Notes under the pieces: model-generated
Told to the model about the DNA's origin: nothing
Database searches by the model: none
The model's input: only the letters and a program-made list of their open reading frames with translations
Source: DYCT01 sp051875715
Lineage (GTDB): Bacteria > Bacteroidota > Bacteroidia > Bacteroidales > Bacteroidaceae
DNA: 64,000 nucleotides
Reading direction: 5' to 3'
Assembly: GCA_051875715.1 (NCBI GenBank)
Contig: JBJEHD010000007.1
Location: 18,212-82,211 of the forward strand
In this document: piece by piece, positions 8,962 through 15,975 of the stretch
Layout: each line of letters opens with the position of its first letter
How positions within the stretch are numbered: the first letter of the stretch is position 1
Program-made: the position numbers and the translations under genes

Positions 8962-9345
8962 CGTTTCCGGCATCACCTCGCGCATGACCCCGGCGAAGTA
9001 GGGCCGTTCCCAGTCGGTCGGCTTCAGCCGTTCGCCGTCGAACCACACCAGGTCGATGTCCAGCCGGACGATGCCGGCAGCCTTGTCGGCCGGCGTGCGC
9101 CCGGCCTGCCGTTCCAGCGCCTTCAGCCTCCGGGTCAGTTCGTCCCGGTCCAGGTCGGTGCTGAAGCGTGCGCCCTGGTTGTGGAAGAGGCGTCCGTCGC
9201 AGGCGTCGCCGCAAGGCTCCGTGGCCTGTTCGCGCCCGAACACGATGTCCGGCAGCCACTGCTCCAGTGTCCGTCGGGCCCGTTTCAAGGCGGTCGCCGC
9301 CTCCGTGTTCGCTCCCATGCAGATGTATCCGGTTCGTCCTGCCAT
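8941..9345 (-). CDS. folK: FolK-like 7,8-dihydro-6-hydroxymethylpterin pyrophosphokinase
   Basis: 134 residues, slightly shorter than typical HPPK (about 150-160). The N-terminus YICMGANTE, the central FHNQGARFSTDL and above all RLDIDLVWFDGERLKPTDWERPYF-type end (R-DIDLV plus W-RPYF) follow the HPPK pattern in which two aspartates bind magnesium. The enzyme would transfer pyrophosphate from ATP to hydroxymethyldihydropterin in folate synthesis. The loop regions look reduced, so a divergent homologue with another substrate cannot be excluded. A -7 box lies 28 bases upstream. Confidence 0.7.
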   Translation of the reverse strand: MAGRTGYICMGANTEAATALKRARRTLEQWLPDIVFGREQATEPCGDACDGRLFHNQGARFSTDLDRDELTRRLKALERQAGRTPADKAAGIVRLDIDLVWFDGERLKPTDWERPYFAGVMREVMPETLFEDGV

Positions 9346-9373
9346 CTTTTCGAAAAGAATCGTTTCGCGAGCG

Positions 9374-9381
9374 CAAAAGTA
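9374..9381 (-). promoter_or_regulatory. -7 box for folK
   Basis: TACTTTTG on the minus strand, 28 bases before the folK start. Confidence 0.5.
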
Positions 9382-9394
9382 AAAACAATTTTCC

Positions 9395-9402
9395 TATCTT
9401 CG
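9395..9402 (+). promoter_or_regulatory. Probable -7 box for kdsB
   Basis: TATCTTCG differs from TAnnTTTG at one base and ends 18 bases before the kdsB ATG. It faces away from the folK promoter. Confidence 0.4.
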
Positions 9403-9420
9403 CACACAAAAATCCAACAC

Positions 9421-10197
9421 ATGAAATACATCGGAATCATTCCCGCCCGTTACGCCTCCACGCGTTTCCCGGGCAAACCCCTGGCCATGCTGGGCGGCCG
9501 GCCCGTCATCCGCCGGGTCTACGAGCAAGTGGCACGCGTCATGGACCACGTGGTCGTGGCCACCGACGATGCCCGCATCCAGGCCGCCGTCGAGGCTTTT
9601 GGCGGCCGTGTGGTGATGACCTCGCCCCACCATCGCAGCGGCACCGACCGCTGTTTCGAAGCCCTCGAACGCGTAGGCGGCGGCTTCGACGTGGTCGTCA
9701 ACATCCAGGGCGACGAGCCCTTCATCCAGCCTTCGCAGATCGAGTCCGTGAAGGCCTGCTTCCTCGACCCCGACACCCAGATAGCCACCCTGGTGAAACC
9801 CTTCACCCCTGCCGATGGCCTGGCCGCCCTGAAGAACCCCAATTCGCCCAAAGTGGTCGTGGGCGAGGCCGGCCGGGCCCTTTATTTCAGCCGTTCGGTC
9901 ATCCCCTACCTGCGCGGCGTCCCCGAGGAAGAGTGGCTCGCGCGCCACACCTTCTACAAGCACATCGGCCTCTATGCCTATCGCGCCGAGGTGCTCCGCG
10001 CCATCACGCAGCTTCCGCCTTCGCCCCTTGAGCAGGCCGAGTCGCTCGAGCAGTTGCGTTGGCTCGAACAGGGCTACGTGGTCCGTGTGGGCCAGAGCGA
10101 GGTGGAGACCATTGGCATCGATACGCCTGCCGACCTCGAGCGGGCCGAACGTTTTTGGCAGCAGCACATGGCCGGGGGAGGAGGAACCGACCGATGA
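9421..10197 (+). CDS. kdsB: 3-deoxy-manno-octulosonate cytidylyltransferase (CMP-KDO synthetase)
   Basis: 258 residues, normal length. The N-terminal nucleotide-binding signature IPARYASTRFPGKPLA, then HRSGTDRC, VVNIQGDEPFI and the C-terminal HIGLYAYR and GIDTPADLE are diagnostic of KdsB. It activates KDO with CTP for lipid A core assembly in the cytosol. The start at 9421 is set by the N-terminal motif; the frame to 9181 crosses the folK gene. The stop overlaps the next start in ATGA. Confidence 0.95.
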   Translation: MKYIGIIPARYASTRFPGKPLAMLGGRPVIRRVYEQVARVMDHVVVATDDARIQAAVEAFGGRVVMTSPHHRSGTDRCFEALERVGGGFDVVVNIQGDEPFIQPSQIESVKACFLDPDTQIATLVKPFTPADGLAALKNPNSPKVVVGEAGRALYFSRSVIPYLRGVPEEEWLARHTFYKHIGLYAYRAEVLRAITQLPPSPLEQAESLEQLRWLEQGYVVRVGQSEVETIGIDTPADLERAERFWQQHMAGGGGTDR

Positions 10198-11492
10198 CCG
10201 ACCGCCGCCAGCCCCCCACGCTTCGCCCCTTCGGTGCCTTTGCGTTCCCCGACCCCGCGTGCGAACGTCTCGCCACGGGCGTTCCCCTTTACGTCCTGCG
10301 CGGAGGCAAGGAAGACGTGGTGCGCCTCGACCTCGTGTTCCGTGGCGGACGTTATCAGCAGACCGTGCCCCTGCAGGCCGTGTTTGCCGCCCGCATGCTG
10401 CGCGAAGGGGCCGTCGGCCTTTCCGCCGCCGACATCGAGCAGCGGCTCGACTACTACGGCTCGTGGCTCGAGACCTCGGCCGGACCCGAGCACACCTTCC
10501 TGACCGCCTACGCGCCCGGGCGGTTCTTCCCCGAGGTGCTCCGCCTGGTCGAGCATCTGGTCAAGCGTCCCACCTTCCCCCAGGCCGAACTCGATGTCGT
10601 CGTGGCTGGCAGCCGCCAGCAGTTCTTCCTCAACCTCCGCAAAGGCTCCTTTGTGGCCCAGCGATACCTGCGCTACGCCCTCTTGGGCGACGCCCATCCC
10701 GGAGGTCGCCTGCTCATGCCGGACCACTATGCCGGCCTTTCCTCCGCCTGTCTGGCCGATTTCCACCGCGCCTGCTACGGCACGGCCGGTTGCTCCGTTT
10801 TCCTCTCGGGCCGCATCACCGATGCCGTTCGCAGCAGCGTGGGGCAGGCCTTCGGCGCCTCGCCGTGGGGCGTGCAGACCCCGTCGGCCCCCTTCGGACC
10901 CTATCCGGCGCAGGGAGGTGGCGAACGCCGCCTGTTCGTGCTTCGTCCGCAGGCCCGGCAGCACTCGTTGCGCATGGGCCGGCTCACCATCCCCCCGTCG
11001 CATCCCGACTTTCCTGCGCTGCAGGTCCTTGTCACCCTGCTGGGCGGCTACTTCGGCAGCCGACTGATGAGCCGCATCCGCGAAGAGTTGGGCTACACCT
11101 ACGGCATCTCCGCCGCCCTGCAGCCCATCCCCGAAGCCAGCCTCTTCGTCGTGGCCACCGAGACCGACGGTGCCTACACCGAAGCCGTGGTGGCCGAGGT
11201 CTATGCCGCCATGGAGCGTCTGCAGACCGAACTCGTCCCCGAGGCCGAACTGACCGTGGTGCGAAACTACCTCTACGGCCAGCTATGCCGCTCGTTCGAG
11301 GGCGTGTTTGCCCTGGCCGATGCGTGGATCGACATCTCCACCGGCCATCTCTCCCCCGACCACTACCGCCGCCAGTGGGACGTGCTGTCCGCCCTCACCC
11401 CCGAACGGCTGCGCGAGGTGGCCTGCCGCTATCTGCATCCGCACGACATGACCGAAGTCGTGGTGGGTGCAAAAAATGCTAACAAACCCTAA
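10194..11492 (+). CDS. M16-family (insulinase-like) protein lacking the HXXEH zinc motif
   Basis: 432 residues with two M16 halves. The N-terminal half has the usual hydrophobic start and LREGAVGLSAADIEQRLDYYG, but no HXXEH zinc motif; the corresponding stretch reads AVFAARMLREG. The C-terminal half keeps the family segment FGSRLMSRIREELGYTYGIS. In two-chain M16B enzymes one partner is catalytic and the other lacks the zinc motif but shapes the cavity, so this is probably a non-catalytic subunit or a degenerate homologue. There is no signal peptide. It is translationally coupled to kdsB (ATGA overlap, with GGGGGAGGAGG upstream). Confidence 0.8.
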   Translation: MTDRRQPPTLRPFGAFAFPDPACERLATGVPLYVLRGGKEDVVRLDLVFRGGRYQQTVPLQAVFAARMLREGAVGLSAADIEQRLDYYGSWLETSAGPEHTFLTAYAPGRFFPEVLRLVEHLVKRPTFPQAELDVVVAGSRQQFFLNLRKGSFVAQRYLRYALLGDAHPGGRLLMPDHYAGLSSACLADFHRACYGTAGCSVFLSGRITDAVRSSVGQAFGASPWGVQTPSAPFGPYPAQGGGERRLFVLRPQARQHSLRMGRLTIPPSHPDFPALQVLVTLLGGYFGSRLMSRIREELGYTYGISAALQPIPEASLFVVATETDGAYTEAVVAEVYAAMERLQTELVPEAELTVVRNYLYGQLCRSFEGVFALADAWIDISTGHLSPDHYRRQWDVLSALTPERLREVACRYLHPHDMTEVVVGAKNANKP

Positions 11493-11521
11493 CGAGTGCC
11501 CCCTATGTGCGCGCGAAATCA

Positions 11522-11529
11522 TACCTTTG
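11522..11529 (+). promoter_or_regulatory. -7 box for the MORN gene
   Basis: TACCTTTG ends only 5 bases before the ATG at 11535, so the transcript would begin at or next to the start codon. Confidence 0.45.
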
Positions 11530-11534
11530 CCTCC

Positions 11535-12731
11535 ATGCGAAACAAAACCCATTCCTCCGCCTCGCCCCGAGGCCTGCTGCCCGTCTGCCTGGCGGGCCTG
11601 CTGACGTTGTCGCCTGCCGGCGTGCAGGCGCAAGAGAAACCCCGCCTCGTCGACAAAGTGTCCGGCCTGTTCTCGTCCCCGATCAAGGTGGGCAGTTACA
11701 CCTTCAAGGACGGCTCCGTCTACACCGGCGAACTGAAGCACGGCCGCCCCTACGGCAAAGGCAAGACCGTGTTCACCAACGGCGACGTCTACGAAGGCCA
11801 GTACGTGAAGGGCAAGCGCGAGGGCTATGGCGTCTACACCCTCCACAGCGGCGAGCGCTACGAGGGCCAGTGGTTTCAAGACCGCCAGCACGGCCGGGGC
11901 ACCTACCATTTCCTCAACAACAACCGCTACGAAGGCATGTGGTATGCCGACTATCAGCACGGCCGGGGCACCATGTTCTACTACAACGGCGACCGCTACG
12001 AAGGCGAGTGGGCGGGCGACCGGCGCGAAGGCCAGGGACGCTACACATGGGCCGGCGGCGCCAGTTACGACGGCCAGTGGCGTGCCGACAAGAAAAACGG
12101 ACGCGGCCGCCTCGTCTGGGCCGACGGTGCCAGCTATGACGGCCAATGGGCCGACGACCTGCGCAGCGGCCAGGGCACCTACGTCCATGCTAACGGCGAC
12201 AAATACGTAGGCCAGTGGGCCCAAGACCGCCAGCACGGCCTGGGTGTCTACTATTTTCATTCGGGCGACCGCTACGAGGGCCACTACGCCCAGGGCGAGC
12301 GCACCGGCCAGGGCATCTACGTCCATGCCAACGGCGACAAATACGTGGGCGAGTTCAAGAACGGCGAGCAAGACGGTCAGGGCACGTTCACGTGGGCCAG
12401 CGGCGCCGTCTACGAAGGCCAGTGGCGAGCCAACCAGCGCAGCGGCTTCGGCTGCTACCGTTGGGCCGGAGGCGACGTCTACGAAGGCTATTGGCGCGAC
12501 GGAAAGGCCAACGGCGAGGGCGTGCTCCGCCAGGCCGACGGCACCAAATACAAGGGCGGCTTCGTGGACGGACTGGAAGACGGAGCCGGCGTCATGGAGA
12601 CCCCGGACGGCATCCGTTTCGAAGGCACGTTCCGTCAGGGCAAGAAAGACGGCCCCTTTGTCGAGACCGACAAAGATGGACACGTCGTCCGCCGGGGCAC
12701 GTACGACTTCGGCCGGCTCCTGAAGGAGTGA
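11535..12731 (+). CDS. Secreted MORN-repeat protein
   Basis: 398 residues from the ATG at 11535. The first 33 residues form a signal peptide ending in AGVQAQ. From about residue 55 to 380 the protein is an array of 14 MORN repeats of about 23 residues (core Y-G-W/Y/F plus G-G-G, such as RYEGQW and GRGTYHF). MORN arrays form elongated beta-sheet surfaces that bind lipids or proteins. Repeats 8 and 10 share a nearly identical 45-base DNA segment 138 bases apart, a sign of recent repeat duplication. Starts at 11496 (GTG) and 11505 are possible, but the 11535 start gives a clean signal peptide. Partners are unknown. Confidence 0.85.
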   Translation: MRNKTHSSASPRGLLPVCLAGLLTLSPAGVQAQEKPRLVDKVSGLFSSPIKVGSYTFKDGSVYTGELKHGRPYGKGKTVFTNGDVYEGQYVKGKREGYGVYTLHSGERYEGQWFQDRQHGRGTYHFLNNNRYEGMWYADYQHGRGTMFYYNGDRYEGEWAGDRREGQGRYTWAGGASYDGQWRADKKNGRGRLVWADGASYDGQWADDLRSGQGTYVHANGDKYVGQWAQDRQHGLGVYYFHSGDRYEGHYAQGERTGQGIYVHANGDKYVGEFKNGEQDGQGTFTWASGAVYEGQWRANQRSGFGCYRWAGGDVYEGYWRDGKANGEGVLRQADGTKYKGGFVDGLEDGAGVMETPDGIRFEGTFRQGKKDGPFVETDKDGHVVRRGTYDFGRLLKE

Positions 12732-12806
12732 GGCGGAGGAATAAGGACAATTGTAATTACGGCTTGAGACATGGCCTTTCCATATCCTTGACTAAATGAA
12801 GGCTCA

Positions 12807-14099
12807 TTACAATTTTTTAGGGCCTTTGTCAAGGAAAGAGGCCAGTTCTTCTTCCACTTCTTCCACGCTGGGCAACGCTGATTTCAAATTCTCGGGAATC
12901 GCTTTGCTCAATTGGTAATCGCTGATGCCTATGGGTTGGTCGTAGCCGGCAAGGGCATATTGAGCAACCACTTCGTCTTTCCCCTTGCACAGCAGCAGCC
13001 CGATGGTCTTGTTGTCGTGTTTCCCTCTCAATTGGTCATCCACCACGTTGATGTAAAAGTTGAGTTGTCCGGCATATTCCGGTTTGAACGGAGTGGCTTT
13101 CAATTCTATGACGATATATGCGTGCAACGGAATGGAGTAGAGAATCAAGTCGGCAAAGAAATCGCTGTTACCCACTTGAAAATGCTTCTGCCGGGCAACG
13201 AAGGCAAAACCGTTTCCCATCTCCAACAGATAACGGGTGACGTGTTTAACCAACTGTTCTTCTATATCCCTTTCGTCTGCTTTTTCTTTGGATTCTGCCA
13301 AATCAAAGATGTACGGGTCTTTCAGCAGATAATTGGCAAGGTCACTTTGAGGAGCCGGAAGTGTGGTCCTGAAATTGTTAACCTTGTTGTTGCTGATTTG
13401 TCGACTGTACAAATCACTGTCAATCTGCATTTTCAATACATTACTGCTCCATCCCATTTCTACGGACTGCTTCATGTACCAATAGCGTAAGCCCAAAGGA
13501 AGCGAACTGTTAAGCATAATCACATGGCTTGCCCAATTTGTTTTAGCAAGGGGCGATGTCATGAATGTGCTTTCTATATCCTTCATTTCCATCCGGTAAA
13601 TATCCGATATGGTTTTTGCTACATTGTGAATTTGCGCAAGAGGTTCTTGCAAAAATAAATCTTTCTTTGTGTCAAAAGTTTGGATTTGCGCAAGAGGTTC
13701 TTGCGTAAATTCCGAATCGTTCAAGTAGCGTACCTCATCAGTCGTTTTCGTTACGCTTGGAATCATCAGCTTTGCATCCGTTTCTATGAGACGTTGCAAT
13801 GCTTTTAAAGGATATGCCTTTGCAAATTGACACATATAGGTAAGATTGCGTTCCGAATAGCCTTTCTTTTTAGGAAAGTTCAGCAGGATAGCCTTTGCCA
13901 GATGCTTGATGATTTTACTTCCCCATCCGTGCAACTGCTGGTGGTAAAGGATGTAATTGCCTACCTTCCAGTAGTGGAATAGCATTTGTGCATTGGCCGC
14001 AACAATCAGCCTTACTTGTGCTTGTTCTATTTCCGAACCGACCGCTTGTATGAATGCATCAAAATTCGTTTTTTCTATGTTGGATTCTTTGTTGCTCAT
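12807..14099 (-). CDS. DUF1016 (YhcG-like) PD-(D/E)XK nuclease-family protein
   Basis: 430 residues. The N-terminal helical domain (about 10-110; FHYWKVGNYIL) and the linker FMTSPLAKTNWASHV lead to a C-terminal PD-(D/E)XK fold, where FFADLILYS and VIELKAT supply the metal-binding D and E-x-K. The family is common beside restriction-modification loci and mobile DNA; biochemical function is poorly known. The gene is visibly AT-richer than its neighbours, which suggests horizontal acquisition. A 21-base exact direct repeat (13630-13650 and 13684-13704), in frame and encoding QEPLAQI twice, sits before the core motif. No methylase or specificity gene is beside it. Confidence 0.85.
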   Translation of the reverse strand: MSNKESNIEKTNFDAFIQAVGSEIEQAQVRLIVAANAQMLFHYWKVGNYILYHQQLHGWGSKIIKHLAKAILLNFPKKKGYSERNLTYMCQFAKAYPLKALQRLIETDAKLMIPSVTKTTDEVRYLNDSEFTQEPLAQIQTFDTKKDLFLQEPLAQIHNVAKTISDIYRMEMKDIESTFMTSPLAKTNWASHVIMLNSSLPLGLRYWYMKQSVEMGWSSNVLKMQIDSDLYSRQISNNKVNNFRTTLPAPQSDLANYLLKDPYIFDLAESKEKADERDIEEQLVKHVTRYLLEMGNGFAFVARQKHFQVGNSDFFADLILYSIPLHAYIVIELKATPFKPEYAGQLNFYINVVDDQLRGKHDNKTIGLLLCKGKDEVVAQYALAGYDQPIGISDYQLSKAIPENLKSALPSVEEVEEELASFLDKGPKKL

Positions 14100-14118
14100 A
14101 TTGTGATGAAATTTTCTA

Positions 14119-14126
14119 CAAATATA
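14119..14126 (-). promoter_or_regulatory. -7 box for the DUF1016 gene
   Basis: TATATTTG on the minus strand, 19 bases before the start at 14099, in an AT-rich spacer. Confidence 0.5.
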
Positions 14127-14210
14127 TTCATTGGCAACTAACTATGAAATTGTTTGATGCTTGAGATTTTATAATATTCTGCGAGGGGTTAAGTTCGATA
14201 GTCTCCTCCC

Positions 14211-14867
14211 TCAGAGCAAACTTCCCAGTTCGTCGATGCTGCGGGCCGTCATCGTAGGCCCGGCAGCGCGCAAGGCCTGTTCGTCGCCATAGCCGTAGAG
14301 CACGCCGATGCTGTCCATTCCTACTTTTCGTGCGCCTGCGATGTCGTATTCCGTGTCGCCCACCATCACCGCTTCGTCCGTCCGTGTCCCGATGCCCGCT
14401 TTCTCCATCACGTAGGCGATGACCAAGGCCTTGTCGGACCGTGTCCGTTCCATCGTGTCTCCACCCACCTCGTCGAAGAACTCCCGCAGTCCGAAGTGCG
14501 TCAGGATGCGTTCGGCCAGCGGTTCGGGCTTTGTGGTGGCCACAAGCAGTGTGCGCCCTTCGGCCTTCAGCCGTGCCAGCAGGGCGGCGATGCCCTCGTA
14601 GGGTAGGTTCTCGTAGATGCCGTGGGGCAGGAAATAGTCGTTGTATCGTTCGCAGGCCTCATTGGCCTGTTCGGGCGTGAAGCCGAAGTATCGGCGGAAC
14701 GAGTCTTGCAGCGGCGGCCCGATGAAGGGGACGAGCGTTCGTCGGTCGGCGATGAGGATGCCGTAGTGCGCCAGGGCGTGTGCCACGGCCTTCGTGATAC
14801 CTTCCATCGGGTCGGTCAGTGTGCCGTCCAGGTCGAACAGCACGTATTTGTACGTCTTCTTCTTCAT
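14211..14867 (-). CDS. HAD-superfamily phosphatase (phosphoglycolate phosphatase-like)
   Basis: 218 residues. HAD motifs in order are LFDLDGTLTD (nucleophile Asp), the motif II Thr in VATTKPEPL, the Lys before ALVIAYV, and MVGDTEYDI. A helical cap lies between motifs I and II as in Gph/PpaX. The cap GPPLQDSFRRYFGF is typical of the phosphoglycolate/pyrophosphatase branch; the substrate cannot be fixed. The start MKKKTYKY at 14867 is preferred because the -7 box at 14889-14896 would lie inside the longer form. Confidence 0.85.
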   Translation of the reverse strand: MKKKTYKYVLFDLDGTLTDPMEGITKAVAHALAHYGILIADRRTLVPFIGPPLQDSFRRYFGFTPEQANEACERYNDYFLPHGIYENLPYEGIAALLARLKAEGRTLLVATTKPEPLAERILTHFGLREFFDEVGGDTMERTRSDKALVIAYVMEKAGIGTRTDEAVMVGDTEYDIAGARKVGMDSIGVLYGYGDEQALRAAGPTMTARSIDELGSLL

Positions 14868-14888
14868 GTGTTTCTCGGGTAGGGGAGG

Positions 14889-14896
14889 CAAAGATA
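14889..14896 (-). promoter_or_regulatory. -7 box for the HAD phosphatase gene
   Basis: TATCTTTG on the minus strand, 21 bases before the start at 14867. Confidence 0.5.
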
Positions 14897-15975
14897 ACGT
14901 TTTTCCTCCTGTTTGCCTAAAGAGAGGCAAGAGGCGGAGGGTCAGAGAGGGGGGAAGTCAGTTCCCCGCATCGACGAGGCCGTCTGCTTGCCCGGAATCG
15001 GGTGGATAGTCTCCCGCCCAGTCACGAGCCAGTACCACTGCTGTCCCGAGTAAGTGAAACTGCAGTACCGCCTATGCGAAACTGCAGTATCGGGTAAGCA
15101 GCATTGAAAGTGGTACTGGGGCTCTTCCCACATCCGCTTATATGCGTGTGTACCCATGCCGAACTGCGTCGGACTGCATCCCGTGTCGGCTATGCCGATG
15201 TTTTGTGATGCTGGCAAAAGGGGGCGTAAGCCGTTTTCGTTGGCTTGTTTGGTCTTGTGAGAATTTTTTGCCATCGAAAAGTTTGCTGCTTATAAAATTT
15301 TTCTCATCTTTGCGTCGGACTAAAAGGCCTTGATTCCAAATCATCGTTGTCGGACGAGTTCCTTCCAGATGACAAATGAGGCTGCCCACGCCGCGCCAAC
15401 TATGGCGAATTGTTGGAAAAAGATGCAATATCGTCTGAGGCGGATGTTGGGTGGGAAGAAAGGTCCAAGACATATAAAGGCGTTTACTTGCGCTGTGTTT
15501 GAGGCGAGTCGAAACTTGCAAACTTTTGAATTGTTGTCTCAGATATAGTCAACGGTAGATGTCCCGGGTGTGAACTATCTAACCCGTGGAGACCTTCTAA
15601 ACACGAATTGCGTTCTATCGGATGCAACCATTGTTTATGTAGGTCTCTTTATGGTGTGATGATTCATATTGGCGTGGGCATTGACGTTGTCTGTTCAACA
15701 ACAATGGGTTTTGCAAGACCTCGACTCGTATGACGGACAACGGAAGGCACCACGCTCTTTTTATGTCGTGACGATGGTATTTTTTAAGAATGAGCACCAC
15801 ACGATATGAATGGACATGACATCGCATCAAACCTCTCTTTCGGAACACTCGAATCTGTGTCCCGGACTCAGCATTGTGTAAATTGGATGTGCCAGCAAGC
15901 GTGCCCTTCGGCGTGTGGAAGACAGGTGTGCCCTTTTCCCGACAAAACCCAATTATACATTATAAATAAATAACA
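14897..15975. other. Gene-poor intergenic region of about 1.1 kb
   Basis: It lies between divergent genes and contains no reading frame I can support. It holds the 22-nt periodic repeat at 15029-15119. Another weak feature is TTTG (15282-15285) with CATCTTTG (15303-15310), a promoter-like pair reading toward small frames of no clear merit. From about 15550 to 15960 the sequence is unstructured by eye. The last 30 bases are AT-rich (ATTATACATTATAAATAAATAACA) and probably form the leader of the gene at 15976; no clear TAnnTTTG is present there. Confidence 0.6.
15029..15119. repeat. 22-nt periodic repeat flanked by an 11-bp inverted repeat
   Basis: Arms CCAGTACCACT (15029-15039) and AGTGGTACTGG (15109-15119) are exact reverse complements. 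Between them GTGAAACTGCAGTACCG (15054) and GCGAAACTGCAGTATCG (15076) start 22 bases apart, each with the palindrome ACTGCAGT. A weaker unit at 15032 is in the same phase. Compare the array at 54141. Confidence 0.7.

Noticed and set aside
12749..12814. AATTGTAAT/ATTACAATT stem followed by T after the MORN gene
   Set aside because: The loop is about 48 bases and the right arm overlaps the DUF1016 stop codon region; too weak to call a terminator.
15029..15119. CRISPR array at the 22-nt repeats (here and at 54141)
   Set aside because: The period is 22 bases including the core, so there is no separate spacer of 30 or more; no cas gene is present.
15138..15848. Several small frames on both strands in the gap, including one at 15369-15548
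   Set aside because: No ribosome binding site, no domain and mutual overlap. A weak promoter-like pair (15282/15303) is not enough to call a gene.
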